Source: Erpobdella octoculata
Lineage: Eukaryota > Annelida > Clitellata > Hirudinida > Erpobdellidae
Direction: 5' to 3'
NCBI GenBank assembly: GCA_963978895.1
Contig: OZ022246.1
Location: forward strand, 18,324,549-18,388,548
Length of the DNA stretch: 64,000 nucleotides
The notes under the pieces were generated by a model. That model was given only the letters and a program-made list of their open reading frames with translations. It made no database searches and was not told the origin of the DNA. Of the stretch, positions 48,173 through 60,946 are shown piece after piece; the first letter of the stretch is position 1; the number at the start of each line of letters is the position of its first letter. The translations under genes were made by a program, and so were the position numbers.

Positions 48173-49310
48173 TCAATTTCTTGGTCTATGCCGGGCCACC
48201 ACACATGACTGCGTGCTAATTTTTTTAATTTTAACTACGCCACTGTGACCTTCATGTAGTTGATTAAGTATGTGTTGACGCAGTGGCATGGGAACAACAA
48301 CCCTCATTCCCCACATGACGCATCCTTGGATAACTGATAGTTCAGTCCGACGGTTGTAGAACGGTGTCAGATCTTGGTCGCGTGGCAGAACATGATTCCA
48401 ACCAGACATAGTAAGTTGATATACGCGCGACAAAAGCGGGTCGCGCTGTGTATGGCGTCGGATGTCATTGCTGGTGACTGGCAGACTGTTTAGTTGACTG
48501 ATCGCAAAAACATCTGCCGCATCTGATTCATGATCGTCGGCTTTAGCCAGCGAAAGGCGAGAGAAAAAGTCAGCGTTTGCATGTTTGCCAGATTCACGAA
48601 ATTCGATCGTGTAATCGAGACCGGATAAAAACACTGCATACCGCAGCAGTCGGGCGGCTGAGATAGCCGGCAAAGATTTATTCGGATTGAAGATTGAAAC
48701 CAATGGTTGATGATCGGTGACTAAGGTAAAGCGACGACCATAAATGTAGGAAAAGAATTTCTTTGCCGCCCAGTATAGACAAAGGGCCTCTTTATCTAGC
48801 TGGCTGTAGTTACGCTCCGCTGCACTGAGTGAACGGGAAACGAAGGCGACCGGTCGTTCAACGTTGTCTGATGTGACGTGGGAAAGCACGGCGCCGAGGC
48901 CGTACGGGCTAGCATCACAAGCCAGTCTGATGGGTATACTGGGATTATAGTGCATTAAAACTTGGTCGGATGCCACTAGTTGTTTCACAGCTGTAAATGC
49001 TTGATCTGTTGATCACGCCCACTTTGTTTGTTTTTCAAGAAGTCTGTAAAGTTGACGCATTACTGCTGATAAATTCGGTAGGAACCGTGAGTAATATTGA
49101 AGCAATCCGTTAAAAGACCTTAGCTGTTGCTGATTGCATGGAGCAGGTGCTGCTGAAATAGCGTCAATCTTGTCTTGTGTTTTGTGCAGTCCATTTCGGT
49201 CAATTTCATGACCATAATAGACAATTCGTTTCTGAAAAAAACTAGTTTTCTTCTTGTTTGCACGTAGTCCGTACATCTGCAGTCGTTCAAGAACCTTCTC
49301 CAGGTGATCT
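48173..49310 (-). pseudogene. Gypsy RT thumb and RNase H
   Basis: 49276-49013: MYGLRANKKKTSFFQKRIVY, YGHEIDRNGLHK, FNGLLQYYSRFLPNL, the segment after the RT palm. One TGA at about 49013. 48988-48173: RNase H with RLACDASPYGLGAVLSH (Asp), NYSQLDKEALCLYWAAKKFF (Glu), FTLVTDHQPLVSIF (Asp), and FRESGKHANADFFSRL, followed by the integrase zinc-domain start. RNase H removes the RNA template strand during replication. Confidence 0.88.
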
Positions 49311-50637
49311 TGAGGTGATCTTTGTCATTTTTACCGGTTACAATCATGTCATCCAAAATGCACTGAACGTTAGGGATTCCTTGAAGCACTTGATCGATCG
49401 CTCTTTGCCAAACTGCTGGAGCTGAAGCGACACCAAAAACGAGACGATTGTATCTATACAGGCCTCGATCTGTGTTTATTGTCAAAAATTTTCTGCAATC
49501 CTGCGGAACTTCCATCTGTAGATATGCCTGTCGTAGGTCTATCTTGCTGAATTTCTGGCCGCCACCCAATGAGGCAAAAATATCTTCAATGCGTGGTAAT
49601 GGATATTGATCGACACATAAAACGGGATTCAGTGTTGTTCTGAAATCACCACAAATCCTCACACTTCCGTCACGCTTCACGACTGGTACAATTGGTGTCG
49701 CCCAGTCACTGTGATTGATTTTTGACAGAACTCCTTCTTGTTCAAGTTGATCCAGTTTCTTCTCATCCTTCGGTCTAAGAGCATACGGTAACTGTCTCGC
49801 CTTTAAGAATCTCGGATTTGCGTTATCCACCAGCGTTAGCTTGGCCTCGATTTTTTGCAGTTTTCCAAGACCTGGGGGAAAAACGTTCTTATATTTCTTC
49901 AGTAGACTATTGAGCATCTTTTGTGTGTCCTCGCTGTTGTATTCTGGTTCTACATACTTCAGTTGTTGCCAATCAAGTTTAAGATGTTTAAGCCACTCGC
50001 GCCCAGACAGTGGTGGTCCGCCCCTGCTGACAACATACAGTTTCAGCATCTTGGTTTGTCCTGCATATTTAACTGAAACATCGATAACACCTGCAAGCTT
50101 CAGCTTTTCTCCTGTATACGTTCGGAACAGAACGTCTGTGGCTGTCAGAGGAACATCTTTGAACATTTTGCGGGAGTCGTTAATTGCGATCAGTGACACG
50201 CCGGAACCGTTGTCGAGTTCCATTTTTAATGTTTTTTTGTTGACTATGGCGGTAAGCCATATTTTCTCTCTTGCATTTGACTGTAGATTATAGTTATCCA
50301 CTACTTCGATTGAGCTGACAGATGGAGATTCATCGTCGCTGAAAGCATGTACATCGTTTCTTCGATTACCTCCGCCAGGAATTGATTTCTGGATGAACTT
50401 TGATCGCTGGGTCGACCTGCAGGCAAGACGGATGTGGCTTTTTTTAGAGCACCCATAGCAGAAAGAAAACTTAAAACGACATCCCGCCGGATCGTGATCA
50501 GTAGCCAGACATCGGTAGCAAGGCAGATATTTATTTATTGACTTTGAAGGTTTACCAGTCTGCATGCGATGCACCTCCTGATCTGACGAATGGCGTACAC
50601 TTTGTAACTCAGTCGCGTCTTTGGCAGCGGTTTCCAT
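49300..50637 (-). pseudogene. Gypsy nucleocapsid, protease and RT palm
   Basis: 505-residue frame. Two CCHC knuckles: CYRCLATDHDPAGC and CYGCSKKSHIRLAC. Protease: MELDNGSGVSLIA, with D-N-G where D-S/T-G is usual. RT: LPYALRPKDEKKLDQLEQEG, RICGDFRTTLNPVL, FSKIDLRQAYLQMEVP (first Asp), FGVASAPAVWQRAID, VQCILDDMIVTG (catalytic DD). It ends in a shift near 49300, where GATCACCTCAAGATCACCT holds an ~11-bp tandem duplication. The Met at 50637 is internal; gag continues upstream. Confidence 0.9.
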
Positions 50638-51133
50638 GGCTATGGCAATGTCGATTGAACGTTTGAAAGTTAAAGTTTCTTCCGTGAGGAGTCGTTTTTG
50701 AATTGCTTCGTTCTTCAGCCCACAAACCAGACGGTCTCGTCACTACGAGAATGAATCGAGTGCCTCGCCGAACTCGCAGTGCTCCGACAGTTTACGTATC
50801 TCTGCGATAAACGCACTATTGATTCGCCTTCATGCTGGTCGCGTTTGTGGAAGCGAAAACGTTCTGCGATAACCAGTGGTTTTGGAGACAAATGACGTTG
50901 CAGTACTTCAACAATCTCAGCGAACGACTTTGTTGATGGTTTAGTCGGTGCTGTTAAACTGCGTAGTAGGCCTTACGTTTTACTGCCTATTAGGCTCAGT
51001 AACGCCGGGACTCGTTTATTTTCATCAATGTCGTTGGTAATGAAATACTGCTCACCGCGCTCGATATATATATATTCCACTGTTCCGTTGTATCATCAAA
51101 AAGTTCGATTCTACCGATAGATAATGCCATAAT
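50638..51133 (-). pseudogene. Gypsy gag
   Basis: Begins MALSIGRIELFDDTTEQWN at about 51131, just inside the primer-binding site. At 51064-51075 a small TA run (TATATATATA) shifts the frame; sequence then reads YIERGEQYFITNDIDENKRV and PKPLVIAERFRFHKRDQHEG, capsid-like text of this Gypsy group. Another shift near 50740 precedes the knuckle frame. Confidence 0.75.
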
Positions 51134-51144
51134 CCTCGTCGCCA
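51132..51144 (-). promoter_or_regulatory. Primer-binding site of the Gypsy
   Basis: Minus strand TGGCGACGAGGAT lies two bases inside the 5' LTR (LTR ends ...ACAACA, then AT). TGGCGACxxxG is a common Gypsy primer-binding start. Confidence 0.6.
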
Positions 51145-51146
51145 AT

Positions 51147-51514
<368 letters not shown>

Positions 51515-52130
51515 CCAATAACAAGATAATGACGCAAAGTGGAGGTGACCACAGAGCCGGTCAGCCAGGTGCTCTGAACTTGTTTGCGCTTTACTGAAAC
51601 TAAATGGTCATCATCATTTAATAGAAAGCCAGCAGCATCTGCCATTTGATCAAAGACCTCTGCAGACCACAAAGCAAGAAAACTCTCTTTAGCTGTGGAG
51701 ATCAGTTCCATAGCAAGAGACACATTGCACGAGCGACTTTGCAACAAAGCATTGACCGGTGTCAGGCTTTTAACATCTCACCCACTAACCTTGATCATTA
51801 AGATCATGTGCTCTACAGCTTTTCCACCACGTACATAGCCAATGACAATCAACATATCCTCGACATTGCACTGATCTCGAGTTTCGTCGCACTTGATCGA
51901 ATACCAGTTAATGTCAGATTCCTTTCATTCTTCGACAATCAAAATTTCGACCATCTGTGCCATTAATTCAATTACCTGGTTTTGGATAAGGGGAGACATA
52001 TACTTGGCATTTTGAAGCATGTTTTGTGAAATCCTACGCAATTTATCTTCCTTCGCCATAGCAAATTCAAACAACCTATTAAATAAGACACCTACATTTG
52101 TTTTGTTGAACTGGACAGCAATACGAAAAA
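51515..52130 (-). pseudogene. ZMYM1-like hAT transposase, upstream part, including right copy of the duplication
   Basis: Minus strand: FNRLFEFAMAKEDKLRRISQ, NMLQNAKYMSPLIQNQVIEL, then WYSIKCDETRDQCNVEDMLI, the ...DETRDISNVEQL... core of DUF4371/ZMYM1-type hAT proteins (first Asp). It continues as AVEHMILMIKVS, MLQSRSCNVSLAMELISTAK and MADAAGFLLNDDDH up to the Gypsy LTR at 51515. 51515-51835 is the right copy of the duplicated target. Sequence beyond 52130 to 52380 has nothing clear. Confidence 0.65.
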
Positions 52131-52379
52131 CTGGGGGCCTGATTAGGCTAAGGGGGACCTATCAGGTCCAAAGGTCATAGTTCAACTACTTCTTTTGTTT
52201 AGTCATCGCCGAGCAAGCCATGAGACAACAATAGAAGATTGCTTTCTCCAAAGGTGGGGAAAACGTCGTCATAGCCAAACAGTGTTTGGCCATCTCCATG
52301 TGTAGCGTCCCGAGCGGAAACACAGCGGGCTATTTCATGAGGATCGACTTTTCTTCCGGAATCAAGCCTACCGCGCGAT

Positions 52380-53545
52380 TAAAAAGAATGAACGGAAGTG
52401 AGGTGCCTTTGGTCGCCAGCGATCAACAAATGAGATCCAGGTAATACACTGTCACGGCCGACAGAAACCCAAGAAACGAGAAAAAATTCTGTACTGTCCA
52501 GAGACTTGATCGTCCACATCAGACTAGTTTTCAGTTGTAGAAAAGGTGACGGGTCTGTCACCACAAGAGATACAACAACTGACCTTTGTAAGTGGTAGAT
52601 CCGAGGTATGAGAGTCTACTGATCCATCACGAGAATTGTTTCGTACATCACGTGTACGCCGATGACACGTTACAGAAGCAGGTAAACTTGTCGTCGAGTT
52701 GCCACCCATGTTATCGGAAGAGATGGTGTGTTTGTTAGAGTTGAAAGTAGTGTTATCTGACCCAACCCAATATGATTAGTCGGACCGCGTCCATATTGTA
52801 ACAGTAAAGTTCGATTGAAACGATCATCTTGAACATTGATCGTGGGGTGGTGTCTCAAGATCAACAAAGCTTCTTTGATCTTCAATCGGTCAGGGTCTGT
52901 ATCAGAGGCAGTAATTTCAGTGTTATCACCAAGCAGTTTTTTATTAGGTTTTTGAAGGTGAACTGTTTTAAGATGAGCAAAGAGTGTGCATGTAATTTCA
53001 AGTCATGTGAAAATGGGTCTACATCATGCACGTTGTTGTTGATTATTTTCTTTATTGCCTGTTCATCTTTTTTACAGTCTTGAATTTCTTATTTCTTTAA
53101 CAACATTTTGTTTGACAGGAGGAGGCTTGAGTGATTTATTTTTGAAAACACAATCGAGGATGATATCAAGAGTGTCGTTGACCGGGACGTTTGTAAATAG
53201 ACTTTCGGCGTCTAATTTTACCATAAGTCCATTGGTATTATCGACGGTTCTCATGCGTCCGACAAAATCAATAGTAGATTGAAGAAAGTATCGACTGGGC
53301 AAATATGGAACAATTATTCAATTGATTGATTTTGCTAGCTCAAACGTAGGTGCTGATCGTTGAGATATAATTTGTCGCACTGGGCTGTTTGATTTATGGA
53401 GTTAAAGACGCTTTCAAGCCTTCTTTAACAAGTACTTGTTGATTTGTGCTTAAGCCTGTGATCTGCTCGTATAGAATTTCAAGTTCTGTCTGCTTTTTGA
53501 AGACTATCATATCGACCACCGAACAAACAATCATTTAACGTAAAT
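52380..53545 (-). pseudogene. Penelope-like element copy 3, decayed
   Basis: Minus strand: upstream RT piece near 53500-53310 (KSINQLNN, IFAQ), then FLQSTIDFVGRMRTVDNTNG and LDAESLFTNVPVNDTLDIIL (53302-53072), a large internal deletion that removes YVDD, then ALLILRHHPTINVQDDRFNR (52885 on), the end of the GIY-YIG region, and a Ser/Thr-rich tail down to 52380. Several shifts. Confidence 0.7.
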
Positions 53546-53586
53546 GATTCTTTGTTCAATGCGGTCGTAAATGATTTACGACCGCA
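53529..53586. repeat. Two adjacent perfect palindromes
   Basis: AATCATTTA-ACG-TAAATGATT (53529-53549) and TGCGGTCGTAAAT-G-ATTTACGACCGCA (53560-53586). Arms of 9 and 13 bp without mismatch. They lie just upstream of a helicase fragment; whether they belong to it is unknown. Confidence 0.75.
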
Positions 53587-53593
53587 CTAAACT

Positions 53594-53825
53594 GGCAGTT
53601 TTGGAAGGACAAAATGGATTCTTGTTTTGGATGCACCAGGTGGAACTGGGAAAACATTTCTCATTTCTCTAATTCTCGCCGAAATACGATTAAATAATGG
53701 CATAGCTATGGCCGTTTCAACGTCTGGCAATGCAGCAGATTTATTGGTAGGAGGCAAACAGCTCATTCAGCATTTAAATTGCCATTGACTATTAAAAATA
53801 ACCTAGATGCAATGTGCAACATAAA
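53594..53825 (+). pseudogene. Pif1-like helicase fragment (Helitron type)
   Basis: Plus strand LDAPGGTGKTFLISLILAEI (Walker A GGTGKT at about 53639-53656) followed by IAMAVSTSGNAADLLVGG and, after a one-base shift, TAHSAFKLPLTIKNN. This is the start of the helicase domain in Pif1 and in Helitron RepHel proteins. Only about 75 residues remain. Given the many Helitron ends in the window, an autonomous Helitron source is likely. Confidence 0.7.
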
Positions 53826-54196
53826 CAAGCAAAGATGAAAAATAAATTTAAAAGAATGCTTTTATTTGCCTCCAAGCAAATTACATGTTTAGATTAGTAA
53901 ACGCTATTGCAAACTCGACTTGGATGCGAAATATCGATCGCCAGAGCTTTGTGGCTGGTTGTCAAACCATTTTATTAGTCGTTATTTGATTTAAGGCCTA
54001 ATTCATGTCGGAAACCTTAAATTCATGTATTATCATCCAAAATAAAGCTTTCTTGAAAGTTTTAAAGCTCTAGGTGGTCGAAAAGGGGAAAAGCTACCGG
54101 GAGCATGAGAGCAAACGGGGAAGGAAACGGGAGCGTGAGGGAAAAACGATAGAAAAACCTCTGAAAAGCCCGGGCAACGCCAGGCATCTTGCTGGG
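53826..54196 (+). repeat. Dispersed repeat copy followed by Helitron 3' end
   Basis: 53826-53885 matches 26855-26905 (AAATAAATTTAAAAG, CTTTTATTTGCCTC); 54000-54085 matches 27095-27185 (TTCATGTATTATCATCCA). 54085-54196 has GGGAGCATGAGAGCAAACGG words and GGGCAACGCCAGGCATCTTG then CTGG, a diverged Helitron 3' end. 54200-54480 has nothing firm. Confidence 0.45.
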
Positions 54197-54482
54197 GGTA
54201 GGCGCCAGGTTGAGAATTTTTGTTTCTTTTTCTATGAGATCCCTCTCCAAGTTATCTTTCTTAATTGTCAACCACTAACTTTGACCTTTCGTTGTCCAGA
54301 AAAACAGTGATGTCATCAAACTCAGATTGCAGTTACTTTTGAATATGATCGGATGTGGATGAGGCCGGAAAATTCATGTGAACAGCCTTGCTCTCAACTT
54401 GCACCTCGGGCACTATTTCTTCTGTAACTCACGCTACACAAACTGGTGTAAGTGAATCAAGAACTGGCTAATCGGTCATCAC

Positions 54483-55693
54483 TTAGACTTCTTGTGTCTT
54501 TAGGCTGGAGTTGACCTTATCCAGTGAGCTTTCAAGGAAAGGTTTTGTTTTTATATCAGACGCCAAAGCTGGGGTAGGCAGGCTATATAGGGCAATAGTC
54601 TGTAATAAGTCTGCTGCCCTATGGGTAATGATTGCTATTTCGTGTAAGTGGGGAACAACTGCAAACCATTCCAAAATTTAGGAGCTATATTGGTAGCATT
54701 AGGATCTACTGCTCCTAAAATAACAAGTGCTTGCACAACATCCACCATCTGTGGCTGGCCACTTAACCCACATAACTTAATTTTTCTCGGCAAACCCAAT
54801 TTCAAGGATCTAACCAAATCTGCCCTTATACAACAGATTTCCCCTCCACTATCTATTAAAGCAACAACAGGTGGGAAATTACTTATTTTTATTTTCATAA
54901 ATGACATATCATAAAATTTAATAGGATTATGAAGTACATCATTTCCCGGACACGATGGATGAGAAGGTTCGTTACAAATACTACAACAATTGATATAGGC
55001 CGATGGTGCGACCTGCGAAACCTCTCGTTCCGTACAGTTTTTCCTTATATGGCCTGGCGAATTACAGCCAAAACAACGGCCAGATCTTAAATCGACCTGA
55101 CTACTATCTGATTTAACTACTTGGCGAAAAGACGATGACTGGTATGGAACATGAGCAGCCGCATAATTATTGGCCACTTGAGATAGTTCTTCATGAGACA
55201 ACCATCTATTTTGTTCTTGGGTCAAAACGAAATTTCGACAGTCAACCGGTAACAACTCCTTGAGCCGGTCGGCGCACAGCAAACTTATTAGCAGATCATA
55301 ATTTCGATCAATCCTTCTACTTTTAACATAGTATGAAAATGCATTATGTAGTTCGGAAGCCAAACAAGAGAACGTTTGGTCCGGTTTTTTAGTTACAGAT
55401 TGAAAATATTGTTTTAAATAGGCAGGACTGATTCTGTGTTCGGCTAAAAGCGCCGTTTTAACACTATCATAATTTTCTAATTGAGTAAGAGAAAAACGGG
55501 TTATTAAACTACGTGCCTTACAAGTCAAACCTGATTGTAAAATCCTGGCTTTAATGTCATTATTGACATTATTAATAATTAATTGTTTTTCTAATAATTC
55601 AAAAAAACCAGGAATTTCCTGAATATTTGAAGGAAATTCACCTACCAAAGGTCTAATATATATTTGATATACACCGACTAGCCCGACTTTCAA
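54483..55693 (-). pseudogene. Gmr1-like element 2: gag and protease
   Basis: 352-residue frame plus a shifted 63-residue end. IQEIPGFFELLEKQLIINNV matches the PGFF segment of copy 1; LLCADRLKELLP matches LLCADRLKEVMP. Knuckle CFGCNSPGHIRKNC (CCHC) and a second Cys-rich piece CCSICNEPSHPSC. Protease LIDSGGEICCIRADLV. A frameshift near 54660 cuts the protease region. The integrase, RT and 3' LTR are absent; it ends near 54480. About 40-45% alike to copy 1 by eye, so a different subfamily. Confidence 0.8.
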
Positions 55694-56126
55694 CCGAAGT
55701 TTTCAAATTTTCTCGCGCTATCATTCGTTCGCGTTCCTCTATTCTCCATCATCTTGTTTCTTCTAATTCTAGCCATCTTAGCTTTCTATTTTCTCGTTCT
55801 TCTTCTACCATCATTTCTTTTAGTTGTAAATCTCTCTCTCGCAATGCTCTATCTTTTGATTCATTTTCCAATTGTCTCTCTATTTCCAACTCTTTCCTCC
55901 TTTCTTCACCATCCCACATACCTCTACGCTTTTGTTTTTCATGACGTTTTCCTTGTCGATTTCCCCACGTCGGATCTTCGCCAAACCCACTAGTGTCTTC
56001 CCTCCTAACGTTCCCCGCATCCTCCCAATTTTCTGGAAAAAGATTCCCTCCAGGTAATTGCGCTGGGTCTTCACAACCCTCAACACCGGACGACTTACTA
56101 TCCATCTTCAACCAGATAAGTATCAA
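55694..56126 (-). pseudogene. Gmr1-like element 2: gag N-terminal coiled coil
   Basis: 125-residue frame from Met 56126 (or MDSKSSGVEG at 56104). Residues about 70-125 are a charged Glu/Arg coiled coil (ERRKELEIERQLENESKDRA). It is joined to the gag body by a stop/shift between 55749 and 55693. Matches the layout of 1468-1740. Confidence 0.7.
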
Positions 56127-56360
56127 TATAAAAGACCTACTTATCTAAACTCAGACCGGCGGGAAAACCCGAAAAGAAACTCAAACCTTGAGCACGGATG
56201 GGTCGGCCGATTCTAGCCACGGAAAACCTCGTAACTGGTTAGCTGATCCAAGGAGAACTTCACCGGCAAGAGAGATCTTCTCCCCGAACTTGTTTGTCGA
56301 ACTTTGATGGAGAGCACTTCTTTCTTCCTGCTACTTGATCCCACCGCTGCCACCAAAAAT

Positions 56361-56662
56361 GTAACAGTCTTCCCTGTTGGAATGCCGTGAACACCAGGAA
56401 GAAAAAGGCAACACAACAACACGACAACTCTAATAAAGCGCAAATCAAATATTAAAACGAGCAGGTCTACGCCTGATACTAAATAGCTAAACTGTACTGG
56501 CGGGGTTCAAAGCGCTATATATATATAGCCTCAGGAAACGCGTAAACAAACAACAAGAAAACAAGGTCTGCCAATTAATGTCTAGGTTCCTGTTTAGACT
56601 GAGAGTCTAGACAGGTCGACGGGTGCAAGATACACTTGTCAGGAGGTCCGGTAGAGCGACCC
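56361..56662 (-). repeat. 5' LTR of Gmr1-like element 2 (truncated at TA tract)
   Basis: Minus strand ends GGAAGACTGTTACA at 56361, followed by TTTT and TGGTGGCAGCGGTGGGATC, a primer-binding-like site. Upstream it runs to GGGGTCGCTCTACCGGACC and stops at the TA tract starting 56666, so the LTR start is uncertain. Confidence 0.55.
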
Positions 56663-56739
<77 letters not shown>

Positions 56740-56865
56740 TTTTAAGGAAACTCGATTGAAAAAAGTGGCACACTTGGCTGAATCAATTTTATTTTTAATT
56801 TTTTCCAATAGTCTAAATCGGTTTAAAAATAATTTATTATCAAACACAAACTCCATAATCTTATA

Positions 56866-56908
56866 GGCTTATAGATCTATTTCGGCAAATTTTGCCATCT
56901 TCAGAGCC
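56866..56908 (-). ncRNA. Hammerhead-ribozyme-like motif in the 3' region of PLE copy 4
   Basis: Minus strand order: GGCT (stem I), CTGAAGA (core), T then GGCAAA-ATTTGCC (stem II hairpin), GAAA (core), TAGATCTA (stem III, self-complementary), TA (UH site), AGCC (stem I partner). Stems differ in sequence from the motif at 46241 but pair at the same places, which supports a conserved fold. The same unpaired T after the core is present. Confidence 0.65.
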
Positions 56909-57083
56909 GTTTAACTTTTTTTTAAAATAAAATGCAGTGACTAAATTGTAAAAGGTACAACTAATTGAAAGAAATTAAAAGACAATTTAAATAAAATTTA
57001 ATTTCATTAAGTACAAATGTAACAACATAAAAATATTTAAATTAAAATAATTATAATAATAACAGTAATAACTAAATAATTAA

Positions 57084-58262
<1,179 letters not shown>

Positions 58263-58268
58263 AGACCA

Positions 58269-58470
<202 letters not shown>

Positions 58471-58490
58471 ATTTTCCATCTGACCATGTA

Positions 58491-59139
<649 letters not shown>

Positions 59140-59412
59140 CACCATGTATACGATGGAATCTCCGTTCCGGCGTCCAAATGGAAAATTATATTTGCAGGTG
59201 GATGGTGTTGCTATGGGTTCTCCATTGGGACCAACATTTGCAAATTTCTACATGGGTTATGTCAAAGAAATAGTATTTGCGTTGTACACTAAGCCCACCA
59301 TTTATGTAAAATATGTCGATGATATCCTTCTGATGGTTGATTCAGTTGAAGATATAACACTTCTGCGAAAACGTCTTCAGGAAAACTCTGTTCTAAACTT
59401 CACGTATGAATT

Positions 59413-60365
59413 ATCAGTATAAATAAAAGAACATGTCCTGACTGACTGACTGACTGACTGATAATCAACGCCGAGCTCAAACGCCTCATCCTAGTAACGT
59501 GAAATTTGGAACATATATTACTTTTATTGCGTAAACACCAACTAAGAAAGGATTTTTGCAAATTTTGCTCCTGAGAAGATGAAACTGGGAAACAAATGTT
59601 TTTCTAAAACAACGTGTATCTCGAAAACCAAAAACGAAGGGCTTTTGAAATTTGGTATTTAAATTATTTTTAAAAATTGAGATAATACCTGTTTCACCAT
59701 TTATTGGAAATTTGGTTTTCAAGACCTTAAATGTGGGCCAGAAAGTAGGGTTATTTGTTTTTTAAAGTAACAGCAACTTAGAAACTGGAAAAGCTACAGA
59801 TGTCAAAATTATTAATTAGTATCTACTCAAAAAATAATGATATACGTGTTTCACCATTTTGAAAATTTGGTTTCCAGGACCTCAAATGTAGAGTGGAAAA
59901 TATGGTTATTTGTTTTTTGAAGTAAAAAACTGTAAATGCTACAGATGTAAAAATTAATATTTAGTATCTACTCAAAAAATAATTATATACGTGTTTGAAC
60001 ATTTTTTAAAGTTTGGTTTCCAGGACCTCAAATGTGGGGTGGAAAATATTTGTTTTTCAAAATCTTTACTCAGAATCTTTAAGTGCTACTGAAGTAAAAA
60101 TTAGTATTTATTATTTGCTCAAAAAATAAAGATACAAGTGTTTACCACTTTTTGAAGATTTGGTTTCCAGGACCTCAAACGTGGGGTGAAAAAAAGGAAA
60201 ACTAAAAAAGTGAAGGTTTTTAAATTTGGTATTCGAGATCTTTTTAAAAATTAAAATTATACACGTGTAACCATATTTAAATAATTTGTTTTCTGAGACC
60301 TCGAATGTGGAGTGGAAAGTACGGTTGATTGGTTATTAAAGTAACTGCCACTTAAAAATCAACAA

Positions 60366-60369
<4 letters not shown>
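59413..60369 (+). mobile_element. Helitron family Y, 5' part with ~150-bp monomers
   Basis: Starts TCAGTATAAATAAAAGAACA after an A, then TGTCCTGACTGACTGACTGA and TAATCAACGCCGAGCTCAAA as at the minus strand of 1357. About five monomers follow (TTTGGTTTCCAGGACCTCAA at about 59866, 60011, 60160). It stops at the TA tract of the next Helitron; no own CTAG end. Confidence 0.65.
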
Positions 60370-60464
<95 letters not shown>

Positions 60465-60946
60465 GAATGTTTGTATGTATATATGTATGTATGTATGTCC
60501 TTTATGCATTGCTAAACCATTCATCCAATCGTAATGACATTTTCACACAACCTTGAGAGTCGAGGGGATCAAATATAGAGAAAAAAATTTGAAATCCGTC
60601 ACAAAATGAGCGGTGCGGTGCGGAGCGGGTGAGTGAGCGGAAACTATATACATATATATATATATACATACATATACATCTATAAATAAGCGAAAACGGA
60701 AACGGGAAACCAACTGAGAGCGAAAGATAGAGCGGGAAAGGGAAAGCGACCGAGAACGGGAAAGCAACCGTGAGCGGGATAGCGACCGGGAGCTGGAAAA
60801 CAACCGAGAGCGGGAAAGCGACCGGGAACGAAAAAGCGACCGGGAACGCGACGGGAACGGGAAAGCGGAGAAGGAAACGGGAGCGAGAGAGACAAACATT
60901 AGAAAAACCTCTAAAAACCCCGGGCAACGCCGGGTGCCCCCGCTAG
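60370..60946 (+). mobile_element. Helitron family X, nearly complete
   Basis: Begins with an expanded TA tract (60370-60459) in place of the TCTATATATATA start, then AAAATGAATGTTTGTATG, CATTGCTAAACCATTCATCC, GAGCGGGAAAGCGACCGGGA words, and ends GGGCAACGCCGGGTGCCC then CCGCTAG (60946) followed by T. GGGCA...TGCCC can form the 3' hairpin. This copy links the 5' type of 13722 with the 3' type of 17807, showing they are two ends of one family. Confidence 0.65.

Noticed and set aside
60502..60927. 141-codon Pro/Val/Phe frame and Arg-Ser-rich frame on the minus strand
   Set aside because: Translations of GGGAACGGGAAAGCGA-type repeats in a Helitron.
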